NCBI GenBank assembly: GCA_002409375.1
Contig: DHNF01000062.1
Span: 1 to 7,794 of the forward strand
Direction of reading: 5' to 3'
DNA: 7,794 nucleotides
From: Ruminococcaceae bacterium UBA5423
GTDB taxonomy: Bacteria; Bacillota; Clostridia; Oscillospirales; Acutalibacteraceae
The position numbers and the translations under genes are program-made. The notes beneath the pieces were generated by a model. That model was not told the DNA's origin and did not search any database. It was given only the letters and a program-made list of their open reading frames with translations. This document shows positions 1-6,592 of this stretch, piece by piece; position 1 is the first letter of the stretch, and each line of letters begins with the position of its first letter.

Positions 1-58
1 AAAAATGGGGAAACTCAAAAATAGTAAGAATAAATTTTTTACATTTAGGGTATTTAGT

Positions 59-87
59 TTGACAATCTAACTAATTTGTATTATGAT
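59..87 (+). promoter_or_regulatory. Sigma-A-type promoter of the oxidoreductase-fabH operon
   Basis: A perfect -35 box TTGACA (59-64) is followed by a 17-base spacer and the -10 box TATGAT (82-87), which differs from TATAAT at one base. Transcription would start near 94 and leave a leader of about 39 bases before the ATG at 133. The preceding 58 bases are very AT-rich, could act as an UP-like element, and contain no gene that I can see. A promoter here also argues against translation starting at the in-frame TTG at 76, which lies inside the spacer. Confidence 0.8.
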
Positions 88-132
88 ATCAAAGTAATCA
101 AAATCAGTACAGATAGAACAGAGGCGTTGTTG

Positions 133-330
133 ATGATAACAATCAATGAAGAAATGTGCCAGGGCTGCGGTCTGTGTGTTGAGATATGTCCCAGAAAAAT
201 ACTTGCTTTAGATGAATCAAAAATTAACGACAGAGGTCATACTCCCGTTATGATAACTGATAAAAATGTATGCACCGGCTGCTCATTATGTGCGGTTATG
301 TGCCCCGACTGCGTTATTGAAATAGAATAA
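133..330 (+). CDS. 2-oxoacid:ferredoxin oxidoreductase delta subunit (two-[4Fe-4S] ferredoxin, KorD-like)
   Basis: This is a 65-residue ferredoxin-like protein with two complete CxxCxxCxxxCP motifs: Cys9, 12, 15 and 19, and Cys47, 50, 53 and 57. Each motif should bind part of two [4Fe-4S] clusters, with a further Cys60 just after the second. The central stretch with NDRGHTPV is typical of delta subunits of KorDABC/Vor-type oxidoreductases. There the protein passes electrons from the beta-subunit cluster to soluble ferredoxin in the cytoplasm. The ATG at 133 is chosen because an AGAGG Shine-Dalgarno lies 8 bases upstream. An in-frame TTG at 76 would give 84 residues, but it lies within the promoter. 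It is the first gene of the operon, 35 bases before the alpha subunit. A free-standing ferredoxin is possible, but the neighbours make the subunit role much more likely. Confidence 0.9.
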   Translation: MITINEEMCQGCGLCVEICPRKILALDESKINDRGHTPVMITDKNVCTGCSLCAVMCPDCVIEIE

Positions 331-365
331 TACAACAAATTTAATAGAAGGGTCGAGCTTTTTAT

Positions 366-1406
366 ATGGAACAAAAGCTGATGAAAGGGAATGAAGCAAT
401 AGCCGAGGCTGCAATCAGGGCAGGCCTAAAGTTTTATGCCGGTTACCCTATAACTCCTCAAACAGAGCTGCCGGAATATCTTGCAAAAAACATTGAGAAA
501 TCTGGCGGCACATTTATACAAGCCGAGAGTGAAATTTCTGCAATAAACATGGTTTATGGAGCCGCCGGTGCGGGAATTAGGTCCATGACATCGTCTTCAA
601 GCCCCGGCATAAGTCTAAAGCAGGAGGGTATTTCATACATCGTAGGAAGCGAGCTGCCCTGTGTAATTGTCAATGTTATGCGAACAGGTCCGGGACTTGG
701 AGGTATTCAGCCATCGCAATCCGATTATTTTCAGGCTGTTAAGGGTGGCGGCCACGGCGATTATAAAATGCTTGTACTGACGCCGAACAGTGTGCAGGAA
801 ATGTATGATTTTACTATAGATGCGTTTGACATAGCCGACAAATACAGAAACCCTGTAATGATATTAGCAGATGGAATACTTGGGCAGATGATGGAGTCTG
901 TGAATTTATATACTCCCGCAATAAATAAATTTAATAAAAACTGGGCAACTACCGGCACCGATGAAAAAAGAAAGCACAACATCATCAATTCATTATATAT
1001 AAAGCCAGAAGAATCAGAGACGCTCAACAAGCGCTTGCAGGCAAAGTATGAAAAAATGGAAGAGAATGAGCAAAGAGTTGAAATCATAAATCCTAATGCC
1101 GACATTATGGTTGTAGCATTCGGCATTGTGTCCCGGGTAGCAAAGCAGGTTCTTGATGAGGCAAAATCGCAAAATTTAAGCGTCGGGCTAATTCGACCGT
1201 TAACAGTTTGGCCTTTTCCGTCAATGGCATTTAAAAATGCGGCAAAGGCATATTTGACAATTGAACTTAACAGCGGACAAATGGTTGAGGATGTAAGGCT
1301 TCAGGTCAACGGCAGAGCACCTGTTCATTTTTTAGGAAAAATGGGCGGCAAAGTATTAACTGTCGATGACATTATGACAAAACTAAAACAGATCGTAGGA
1401 GCGTGA
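366..1406 (+). CDS. vorB: 2-oxoacid:ferredoxin oxidoreductase alpha subunit, VorB/KorA family
   Basis: This is a 346-residue alpha subunit, the usual length for the family. Near the N-terminus it has the GYPITPQ motif (residues 26-32), which helps bind substrate and thiamine pyrophosphate. The AESE segment (53-56) and the TSSSSPG segment (75-81) follow, and then a [13 protein letters not shown] stretch. The C-terminal half (from about 245) is the transketolase C-like domain. With its partners it catalyses 2-oxoacid + CoA + oxidised ferredoxin to acyl-CoA + CO2 + reduced ferredoxin in the cytoplasm. Overall the sequence resembles proteins usually named 3-methyl-2-oxobutanoate dehydrogenase subunit VorB (valine-derived 2-oxoacid). 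Closely related KorA proteins use 2-oxoglutarate, and the substrate cannot be fixed from sequence alone. The ATG at 366 has a GAAGGG element about 13 bases upstream, a rather long spacing. The stop TGA (1404-1406) overlaps a possible GTG start of the beta gene. Confidence 0.93.
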   Translation: MEQKLMKGNEAIAEAAIRAGLKFYAGYPITPQTELPEYLAKNIEKSGGTFIQAESEISAINMVYGAAGAGIRSMTSSSSPGISLKQEGISYIVGSELPCVIVNVMRTGPGLGGIQPSQSDYFQAVKGGGHGDYKMLVLTPNSVQEMYDFTIDAFDIADKYRNPVMILADGILGQMMESVNLYTPAINKFNKNWATTGTDEKRKHNIINSLYIKPEESETLNKRLQAKYEKMEENEQRVEIINPNADIMVVAFGIVSRVAKQVLDEAKSQNLSVGLIRPLTVWPFPSMAFKNAAKAYLTIELNSGQMVEDVRLQVNGRAPVHFLGKMGGKVLTVDDIMTKLKQIVGA

Positions 1407-1411
1407 AAACC

Positions 1412-2155
1412 ATGCCTTTAAAGTTTAAAAAGCCCGACGCGATGACTGATATTGCAATGCATTATTGCCCCGGGTGCACGCATGGCATTATACATCGGTT
1501 GGTTGCAAATGCGATAGACACTTTAGGCATAGAAGGCAAGACAGTGGGGATTGCATCAGTAGGCTGCTCGGTTTTTGCATATAACTATTTTGCATGTGAT
1601 ATGCAGCAGGCTTCTCACGGTAGAGCACCCGCAGTAGCAACCGGAGTTAAAAGGAGCTTGCCTGACAGGATAGTATTCACATATCAAGGCGACGGTGATT
1701 TGGCTGCAATCGGAACGGCCGAAATCGTTCACGCAGCGGCAAGAGGAGAAAACATTACAGTAATTTTTGTAAACAACGCTATTTACGGTATGACAGGCGG
1801 ACAAATGGCCCCGACAACACTTAATGGCCAAGTCACACTTACCTCTCCCTATGGAAGGCGGCAGCAGGAGGGCTATCCCATAAGAATGTCCGAAATGTTG
1901 TCAACGCTTGATGGTGCACGGTATATAGAAAGGGTTTCGGTGCATAACCCCGCTAATATTATTAAAGCCGGAAAATCGATAATAAAAGCGTTTGAAATGC
2001 AGTTAAGAGGCGAAGGCTTTTCAATGATTGAAGTGCTGTCCGCCTGCCCTACAAATTTAAAAATGTCTCCCGTAAAGGCTCTTGAATGGGTTGAAAATAA
2101 TATGATTCCCTTTTATCCACTGGGCATTATCAAGGATGGGAGTGCAAAAGTTTGA
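1412..2155 (+). CDS. 2-oxoacid:ferredoxin oxidoreductase beta subunit (TPP-binding, KorB/VorA-like)
   Basis: This subunit carries the thiamine pyrophosphate and the proximal iron-sulfur cluster. Counting from ATG 1412 it has 247 residues. CPGC (Cys19, Cys22), Cys52 (VGCS) and Cys212 (SACPT) match the four cysteines that bind one [4Fe-4S] cluster in this family. The TPP/Mg motif runs from GDGD (93-96) to NN (121-122), followed by IYGMTGGQ. The start is ambiguous. A GTG at 1403 adds three residues and overlaps the alpha stop codon, but it sits only 1 base after the AGGAG at 1397-1401. The ATG at 1412 sits 10 bases after it and is preferred. Either way the gene is probably translationally coupled to alpha. 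Its own stop overlaps the gamma start by 4 bases. Family assignment is firm; the substrate (branched-chain 2-oxoacid versus 2-oxoglutarate) is inferred only. Confidence 0.92.
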   Translation: MPLKFKKPDAMTDIAMHYCPGCTHGIIHRLVANAIDTLGIEGKTVGIASVGCSVFAYNYFACDMQQASHGRAPAVATGVKRSLPDRIVFTYQGDGDLAAIGTAEIVHAAARGENITVIFVNNAIYGMTGGQMAPTTLNGQVTLTSPYGRRQQEGYPIRMSEMLSTLDGARYIERVSVHNPANIIKAGKSIIKAFEMQLRGEGFSMIEVLSACPTNLKMSPVKALEWVENNMIPFYPLGIIKDGSAKV

Positions 2156-2718
2156 AAACTCATAATATTATTATTTCGGGTTTTGGCGGTCAGGGAATTG
2201 TTGCTGCAGGACGACTTATTGCATTTGCCGGCATGACTGATGGTAAAAAGGTGTCAATGCTGCCCTCTTATGGTCCCGAAATGCGAGGCGGGTTCGCAAA
2301 TTGCCATGTAATTATATCCGATGCCGAAATTGCATCTCCTATCGTGTCACAGGCCGACATTGTAATAGCAATGAGTGTGCCCGCTTTAAATAAATTTCTG
2401 CCGGCTGTAAAAAAAGGCGGAGTTTTAATCGTGGACAGCCATCAAATTACACATAGTGATTACCGCGATGACATCTGCATAATAAAAATCCCTGCAACAA
2501 AAATTGCAATGGACAAATCAAATGTTAAGATGTCCAACATGGTGATGATTGGAGCAATGATTTCTGCAATCAACAGTCCGTCTCTTAACAGCATGGCACT
2601 GTCAATTAAGGATTTGTTGCCCCAGCACATGCAGTATTTATTTGATATTGAAATGGAAATGCTTGAAGCCGGCATGGCTTTTGAGGTTAATACTAATGTT
2701 ATGGAGAGGCTTAGCTAA
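2152..2718 (+). CDS. 2-oxoacid:ferredoxin oxidoreductase gamma subunit (KorC-like)
   Basis: This is a 188-residue gamma subunit of the pyruvate/ketoisovalerate oxidoreductase catalytic-domain family. Diagnostic elements are the N-terminal glycine-rich GFGGQG (residues 10-15) and [10 protein letters not shown] (38-47). These belong to the gamma domain that helps form the CoA-binding and subunit interface of the complex. The start is TTG at 2152, overlapping the beta-subunit stop as TTGA. The GGGAG at 2138-2142 with a 9-base spacer supports it. No better ATG is available before the conserved ISGFGGQG segment. The stop TAA shares one base with the fabH ATG. The rare start codon and tight overlaps suggest expression by coupling, which would keep subunit ratios balanced. 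Confidence 0.92.
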   Translation: MKTHNIIISGFGGQGIVAAGRLIAFAGMTDGKKVSMLPSYGPEMRGGFANCHVIISDAEIASPIVSQADIVIAMSVPALNKFLPAVKKGGVLIVDSHQITHSDYRDDICIIKIPATKIAMDKSNVKMSNMVMIGAMISAINSPSLNSMALSIKDLLPQHMQYLFDIEMEMLEAGMAFEVNTNVMERLS

Positions 2719-3698
2719 TGATAAAGAATAAGGTTGGGGTTATTGGTACCGGAAGCTATGTACCTGAAAAAATACTCACAAATTTTGATTTGGAAAAAAT
2801 GGTAGACACAAGCGATAAATGGATACAGGAACGAACAGGTATAATTGAAAGGCGAATAGCCGAAAGCAACACCGCTACATCAGATTTAGCGGCAAAAGCA
2901 GCTATGCGTGCAATTGAAAGTGCGCAAATAAAGCCGGAGCAAATTGATCTGATAATAGTTGCCACGGTAACCCCCGATCAGTTTTTCCCGTCCACTGCCT
3001 GTCAGGTGCAAAAACTAATTGGTGCCTCAAATGCCGCGGCGTTCGACATATCCGCAGCATGTTCGGGCTTTATTTTTGCACTGTCAATTGCATGTCAATA
3101 CATCAGCACAGGCTCATATAAGAATGCTGTTATAATCAGTGCAGACACATTGTCAAAAGTAACTGACTGGAACGACCGCAATACCTGCGTGCTTTTTGGA
3201 GACGGCGCCGGAGCGTTTGTATTAAGCAGTGTTAATCAGGGAGGAATACTGTCAACACATATAGGTTCTGACGGTTCAAGAGGAGAGCTTTTGACCTGTC
3301 CGGCATGCTTCTTCAGCCCTGAGGAAATTGAAAAAAGAGGTGGCAAAAAACAAACAACATGGATGAACGGACCGGAGATTTTTAAATTCGCCACAAAAAT
3401 TATGCCGTTTGTTTTTAATAAAGCTATAGAAAAAGCTGCGATAAGCATAGACCAAATTGATTGGTTTGTACCGCACCAGGCAAACTTGAGAATAATCAGT
3501 TCGGCGGCAAAAAAATTTAATGTTGCGATGGACAAGTTTATTATAACGCTGCAAAGATACGGAAATACTTCAGCTTCGTCAATACCGATTGCCATTGACG
3601 ATTGCCTAAAAAGCGGGAAAATAAAAAAGGGCGATACATTGTCTTTAGCAGCTTTTGGAGGCGGCTTGACATACGCCTCTGCCGTTATAACGCTTTGA
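2718..3698 (+). CDS. fabH: Beta-ketoacyl-ACP synthase III (FabH)
   Basis: This 326-residue protein has full family length and a complete Cys-His-Asn catalytic triad: Cys115 in AACSGF, His253 in PHQANLRI and Asn283 in YGNTSASSIP. The GDGAGA segment (161-166) and the C-terminal FGGGLTYAS are also typical. FabH condenses an acyl-CoA primer with malonyl-ACP, starting fatty acid synthesis in the cytoplasm. Acetyl-CoA gives straight chains; isobutyryl-, isovaleryl- and 2-methylbutyryl-CoA give iso and anteiso branched chains. The ATG at 2718 overlaps the gamma stop by one base and has GGAGAGG 8 bases upstream. Notably it lies alone behind oxidoreductase genes and not in a fab gene cluster. That suggests, by inference, that the oxidoreductase supplies its acyl-CoA primers. 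Primer choice is not readable from the sequence. Some FabH-like proteins act in other pathways, but the intact triad supports a true KASIII. Confidence 0.94.
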   Translation: MIKNKVGVIGTGSYVPEKILTNFDLEKMVDTSDKWIQERTGIIERRIAESNTATSDLAAKAAMRAIESAQIKPEQIDLIIVATVTPDQFFPSTACQVQKLIGASNAAAFDISAACSGFIFALSIACQYISTGSYKNAVIISADTLSKVTDWNDRNTCVLFGDGAGAFVLSSVNQGGILSTHIGSDGSRGELLTCPACFFSPEEIEKRGGKKQTTWMNGPEIFKFATKIMPFVFNKAIEKAAISIDQIDWFVPHQANLRIISSAAKKFNVAMDKFIITLQRYGNTSASSIPIAIDDCLKSGKIKKGDTLSLAAFGGGLTYASAVITL

Positions 3699-3724
3699 TC
3701 ATATGTGATGCGAACAGCGCAATG

Positions 3725-3750
3725 AGGGCATCGCGCCCTATACGAATCGT
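3725..3750. repeat. Intergenic hairpin element, copy 1 (ACGA-A-TCGT plus AGGGC/GCCCT)
   Basis: A perfect 5-bp inverted repeat AGGGC...GCCCT (3725-3739, 5-base loop) is followed directly by TATACGAATCGT (3739-3750), itself an inverted repeat ACGA-A-TCGT. Read on the - strand the order is ACGA-T-TCGT then TATAGGGCG. The same arrangement (TATACGAAGTCGT then AGGGGCGGAT hairpin) is seen on the + strand at 6425-6459. A weaker TGCAA/TTGCA hairpin with a T loop follows at 3750-3764. The two copies look like members of one non-coding interspersed repeat family; this is an inference from two diverged copies. Confidence 0.4.
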
Positions 3751-3823
3751 GCAATTTTTTTGCAAATGGTAGAGAACACCGTACCCGGCGCTGAGCTTGA
3801 TACCCTTATGGTGAATTAGTATT

Positions 3824-3858
3824 AGTCCTGCCCCATTTTTGGGCGGGACTATTTTTTT
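3824..3858 (+). terminator. Rho-independent terminator of the oxidoreductase-fabH operon
   Basis: The arms AGTCCTGCCC (3824-3833) and GGGCGGGACT (3841-3850) form a 10-bp stem with one G-U pair and a 7-base loop. A run of seven T (3852-3858) follows directly. It lies 126 bases after the fabH stop and just before the rmuC promoter, so it separates the two transcription units. Confidence 0.92.
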
Positions 3859-3862
3859 AGTC

Positions 3863-3890
3863 TTGTTTATATTGTAGTTTAATGTATAAT
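3863..3890 (+). promoter_or_regulatory. Probable rmuC promoter
   Basis: A perfect -10 box TATAAT lies at 3885-3890, with a weak -35 TTGTTT at 3863-3868 and a 16-base spacer. It directly follows the upstream terminator and would start transcription near 3897, leaving a leader of about 27 bases. The weak -35 suggests modest expression. Confidence 0.55.
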
Positions 3891-3923
3891 TTTATTATAT
3901 AAAGAAAAAAGGGCGTGGCGATA

Positions 3924-5198
3924 ATGGATTACATAATAATTGCACTGGGCGTATTGATTTTGATTTTGCAGTGCATTGCTATTATAAAAAAGCCTGCACA
4001 AAATTCCCAGGATACGGAAGAATTAAGGCGCAAGCTTGATGATTTGATATTGTACTTAAACAGTGAATTACAGCGCAGCCGGCAGGAATTGTCCACAAGC
4101 CTTGAAAGATTCAGCAGCAGAATGAGCCAGGAATTTCTGGCAAACAGACAGGAAAGTGCAGCAGCTCTTAAGGAAATTAATGAAAAAATTCTTAGAATAC
4201 AGGATATAAACACAAGACAAAGTGATAAGCTCGGAGCCACGCTTGCCGAAGCCGTCGGCAAATTGCAGGAAAGCAATGAACAAAAGCTTGACCAAATGCG
4301 GCAGACAGTCGATGAAAAACTAACGAGCACACTTAACCAGCGTCTTGACAGCAGTTTTAAGCTTGTTGGCGAACAGCTTAAGGATGTACATAAATCCCTC
4401 GGTGAAATGAAAGAGCTTGCAAGCGATGTCAGCGATTTGCAGCGTGTTCTTACCAATGTTAAAGCGCGCGGAACATGGGCCGAAGTTCAGCTTGGCAACA
4501 TTCTTGAACAAACTCTTACAAGCGATCAATACCAACGCAATGTGTCACCCAAAAACAACAACGAAATGGTGGAATATGCAATAAAAATACCGTCGCGCGA
4601 TAAAAGCGACAGTTATGTATGGCTGCCTATAGACTCCAAGTTTCCCCAAGAGGATTACATGCGTTTATGTGATGCTGCCGAAAAAGCAGACAAAGCCGGT
4701 GTTGAGGAGTCGACCAAAGCACTTGAACGCCGTATAAAGGATGAGGCTGCAAAGATTTCGAGGCAATATATTAACGTTCCTGTCACAACGGATTTTGCTA
4801 TCCTGTTTTTGCCCACAGAAGGATTATATGCCGAAATACTGCGTCGTCCCGGACTTGCAGAAGAAATCCAAAACAAACATCGCGTGATGGTTTGCGGCCC
4901 CACTACTATTACCGCCTTTTTGAATACGCTGCGTATGGGTTTTCGCACAATTGCACTGGACAAGCGTGCTTCAGAGGTTTGGAAGGTGCTTGGAGCGGTC
5001 AAAATGCAATACGATAACTTTGACAAGATACTTAAAAAGGTTCGTAAAAAGTTAGATGAGGCCGGCAACACGCTGGATGACGCACAAAAACGCAACCGGA
5101 TCATAAATAAAAAACTCAAAACCGTCGAGCAAGTAGATGAAGCCGAGGCAGATGAGCTGCTGGGTATCAATGACCAGGATTATTTGCTTGCCGAATAG
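3924..5198 (+). CDS. rmuC: DNA recombination protein RmuC
   Basis: This is a 424-residue protein with the RmuC layout. It has one hydrophobic N-terminal membrane anchor (about residues 3-20) ending before KK, and a long polar coiled coil (about 28-170). A PD-(D/E)XK-type nuclease-like domain then runs from about 175 to 370. Within it GTWAE (183-187), LPIDSKFP (234-241, with Asp237 and Lys239) and GPTTITAFLNTLRMGF (325-340) are visible family signatures. In E. coli rmuC affects inversion between short inverted repeats, and the protein is thought to guard against DNA rearrangement; its exact reaction is not settled. The ATG at 3924 is chosen because AAGGG ends 10 bases upstream. The GTG at 3915 lies only 1 base after it and would add three residues. 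The acidic C-terminal tail after 395 looks disordered. It is transcribed alone and converges on prfB. Confidence 0.93.
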   Translation: MDYIIIALGVLILILQCIAIIKKPAQNSQDTEELRRKLDDLILYLNSELQRSRQELSTSLERFSSRMSQEFLANRQESAAALKEINEKILRIQDINTRQSDKLGATLAEAVGKLQESNEQKLDQMRQTVDEKLTSTLNQRLDSSFKLVGEQLKDVHKSLGEMKELASDVSDLQRVLTNVKARGTWAEVQLGNILEQTLTSDQYQRNVSPKNNNEMVEYAIKIPSRDKSDSYVWLPIDSKFPQEDYMRLCDAAEKADKAGVEESTKALERRIKDEAAKISRQYINVPVTTDFAILFLPTEGLYAEILRRPGLAEEIQNKHRVMVCGPTTITAFLNTLRMGFRTIALDKRASEVWKVLGAVKMQYDNFDKILKKVRKKLDEAGNTLDDAQKRNRIINKKLKTVEQVDEAEADELLGINDQDYLLAE

Positions 5199-5208
5199 TC
5201 CTTATTTT

Positions 5209-6327
5209 TTAATTTTCCAGCGTACCGTTTGCAGCAGCTTTGAGATATGCGTTAATGAACCCGTCAAGATCACCGTCCATCACAGCCGAAATATTACCAT
5301 TTTCAAAACCTGTTCGGTGATCCTTTACGAGCGTATACGGCATAAAAACATAGGAGCGAATCTGGCTGCCCCACGCTATCTGCGCTTGACCGCCCTTAAT
5401 ATCTTCTATCCTGTCATAGTGCTCGCGCTCCTTGATTTCAACAAGCTTAGATCTCAGCATGCGCATTGCAACCTCACGGTTCTGATGCTGGCTTCGCTCA
5501 TTCTGGCAAGCGACAACTACTCCGGTTGGAATGTGTGTAATTCGCACCGCTGACTCTGTTTTATTAACATGTTGTCCGCCTGCGCCACCTGAGCGGTAAG
5601 TGTCAACTCTCAAGTCCTCCGGGCGTATTTCAACTTCAACCGAGTCGTCAATCTCCGGAATAACTTCAAGTGCTGCAAATGAAGTGTGCCGCCTGCCCGA
5701 GGCATCGAACGGAGAAATGCGCACAAGGCGATGAATGCCGGATTCCGGCTTGAGATAACCATAGGCGTTGAGTCCGTTTATTAAAATTGATGCACTTTTA
5801 AGGCCTGCCTCGTCGCCGTCAAGATAATTAAGGATTTCGTACTTATAGCCGTGCCGTTCCGCCCAGCGCGTATACATACGGTACAGCATTTCTGCCCAAT
5901 CCTGGGCCTCGGTGCCACCCGCCCCCGCGTGGAATGTGAGTATAGCATTTTTGCTGTCGTATTCGCCGGTTAACAGTGTAGACAACCGTTGTTTTTCGGT
6001 TTCATGCCGCACTTCGTCGACTGCGATGGTGCATTCCTCAAGCAGCGACTCGTCCTGTTCTTCATCGGCAAGCTGGATTAGTGTTTCGGCATCGTGATAC
6101 ATCGACACTAAGTGTTCGTAATTGTTAATAGTAGTCTTTAACTCGGAAGTTCGCCGCAAAACAGATTGTGCGGCGTCCATATCGTCCCAAAAGCCGCGAG
6201 ACGCAGCCTTTGATTGCAGCCCGCCAACTTCACTGCGCAAGCGTTCCAGCCCTAACGCCGATGCCAGGTCATCAATATTAGGCTTAAGCTCTTCAAGTTT
6301 TTGCCGTAGTTCTTCATATTGAAGCAT
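5209..6327 (-). CDS. prfB: Peptide chain release factor 2 (RF2), no programmed frameshift
   Basis: RF2 releases the finished peptide at UGA and UAA stop codons. This 372-residue protein has the SPF recognition tripeptide (205-207) that identifies RF2. It also has the catalytic GGQ loop (250-252) in YRSGGAGGQHVNKTESAV, and Ser246 where E. coli K-12 has Thr. The N-terminal helical domain (about 1-110), with FWDD at 46-49, aligns with other RF2 proteins from its first residues. The ATG at 6327 has AAAGGG (complement of 6339-6344) 11 bases upstream. Many bacteria need a +1 frameshift at an in-frame UGA near codon 25; here codons 21-30 (6267-6238) read straight through. The product is therefore made without the usual autoregulatory frameshift. 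It is divergent from rpsF and convergent with rmuC, with 10 bases between stops and no obvious terminator hairpin. Confidence 0.96.
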   Translation of the reverse strand: MLQYEELRQKLEELKPNIDDLASALGLERLRSEVGGLQSKAASRGFWDDMDAAQSVLRRTSELKTTINNYEHLVSMYHDAETLIQLADEEQDESLLEECTIAVDEVRHETEKQRLSTLLTGEYDSKNAILTFHAGAGGTEAQDWAEMLYRMYTRWAERHGYKYEILNYLDGDEAGLKSASILINGLNAYGYLKPESGIHRLVRISPFDASGRRHTSFAALEVIPEIDDSVEVEIRPEDLRVDTYRSGGAGGQHVNKTESAVRITHIPTGVVVACQNERSQHQNREVAMRMLRSKLVEIKEREHYDRIEDIKGGQAQIAWGSQIRSYVFMPYTLVKDHRTGFENGNISAVMDGDLDGFINAYLKAAANGTLEN

Positions 6328-6370
6328 TCGGATTACATCCCTTTATTATCGAATAAGATTCACAAATCAC

Positions 6371-6399
6371 ATTATATGGGATTTTAACGACAATGTAAA
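6371..6399 (-). promoter_or_regulatory. prfB promoter
   Basis: On the - strand the -35 TTTACA (complement of 6394-6399) and a perfect -10 TATAAT (complement of 6371-6376) are 17 bases apart. Transcription would begin near 6364, giving a short leader of about 37 bases before the prfB ATG. I see no frameshift-linked or riboswitch-like structure in this leader. Confidence 0.82.
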
Positions 6400-6424
6400 G
6401 TATTTTAACACTTGAGCCGGACAT

Positions 6425-6471
6425 ATACGAAGTCGTAGGGGCGGATTCTATATCCGCCCGCATATCCGCCC
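6425..6471. repeat. Intergenic GTAGGGGCG-type hairpin element, copy 2
   Basis: TATACGAAGTCGT is followed by a perfect 8-bp inverted repeat, GGGCGGAT (6439-6446) with ATCCGCCC (6452-6459) and a 5-base loop. A second copy of the right arm, again ATCCGCCC, occurs at 6464-6471, so the left arm could pair with either. The element resembles copy 1 at 3725-3750 read on the opposite strand. Elements starting GTAGGGGCGG are, to my memory, common between genes in several Clostridia; I could not search for this. It has no T-run and so is unlikely to be a terminator. Confidence 0.55.
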
Positions 6472-6474
6472 AAA

Positions 6475-6496
6475 TGATTGATACCGTATGCAATCA
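6475..6496. promoter_or_regulatory. Imperfect 22-bp palindrome between divergent promoters
   Basis: TGATTG (6475-6480) and CAATCA (6491-6496) flank ATAC-C-GTAT-G, giving about ten paired positions per side apart from one extra base. It lies about 37 bases before the rightward -35 box. It could be an operator or a remnant of the adjacent repeat; no regulator can be named. Confidence 0.3.
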
Positions 6497-6532
6497 ACAA
6501 TACCCATGCGTTGAATATCATCATCGAAAAGC

Positions 6533-6561
6533 TTGACTGCAAAAGGGAGTGCTGATATAAT
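6533..6561 (+). promoter_or_regulatory. Main rpsF-ssb-rpsR promoter with extended -10
   Basis: TTGACT (6533-6538) is followed by a 17-base spacer and a perfect TATAAT (6556-6561). The bases TGA directly before the -10 box make an extended TGnTATAAT. This is close to an ideal vegetative promoter, as expected for ribosomal protein genes. The start point would be near 6568 and the leader about 93 bases. Confidence 0.88.
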
Positions 6562-6562
6562 A

Positions 6563-6592
6563 TTGACACTGTTGATTAATCAGCAGTATATA
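6563..6592 (+). promoter_or_regulatory. Possible second, overlapping rpsF promoter
   Basis: A perfect TTGACA (6563-6568) begins just after the first -10 box. It is followed after 18 bases by TATATA (6587-6592); a perfect TATAAT at 6591-6596 lies at a 22-base spacing, too long for normal use. It could be a tandem promoter or chance similarity in AT-rich DNA. Confidence 0.4.
6569..6586 (+). promoter_or_regulatory. 18-bp palindrome at the rpsF transcription start
   Basis: CTGTTGATTAATCAGCAG reads as an inverted repeat with one mismatched pair (6572/6583). It begins at or 1-2 bases after the predicted start of the main promoter and fills the spacer of the second candidate. As DNA it could be an operator. 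As RNA it would fold into a 7-bp hairpin (including one G-U pair) with a UUAA loop at the very 5' end of the mRNA, which could protect it from decay. Confidence 0.45.

Noticed and set aside
1..58. AT-rich start of the window as a possible gene end
   Set aside because: No coding frame, terminator hairpin or RNA motif could be supported; it is treated as sequence upstream of the promoter.
76..132. In-frame TTG extension of the delta-subunit ferredoxin to 84 residues
   Set aside because: The TTG lies between the -35 and -10 boxes of the operon promoter, has no ribosome binding site, and the extra residues do not resemble the family; the ATG at 133 has AGAGG 8 bases upstream.
3236..3754. Long open frame on the - strand opposite fabH (172 codons)
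   Set aside because: It is antisense to a gene with a full catalytic triad, has no plausible start signal and low-complexity composition; shadow frame.
3709..3819. Short open frame downstream of fabH ending in a peptide MVENTVPGAELDTLMVN
   Set aside because: It runs through the hairpin repeat, has no ribosome binding site and no recognisable homology, and ends just before the terminator; probably chance or repeat-derived.
3929..4456. Long serine/leucine-rich open frame opposite rmuC (175 codons)
   Set aside because: It mirrors the rmuC coiled-coil coding sequence; the composition is the expected antisense of a Glu/Lys/Gln-rich protein.
6333..6338. ATG-TAA start-stop pair on the - strand just before prfB
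   Set aside because: It directly abuts the AAAGGG binding site, too close for initiation, and the prfB ATG at the proper distance explains the site.
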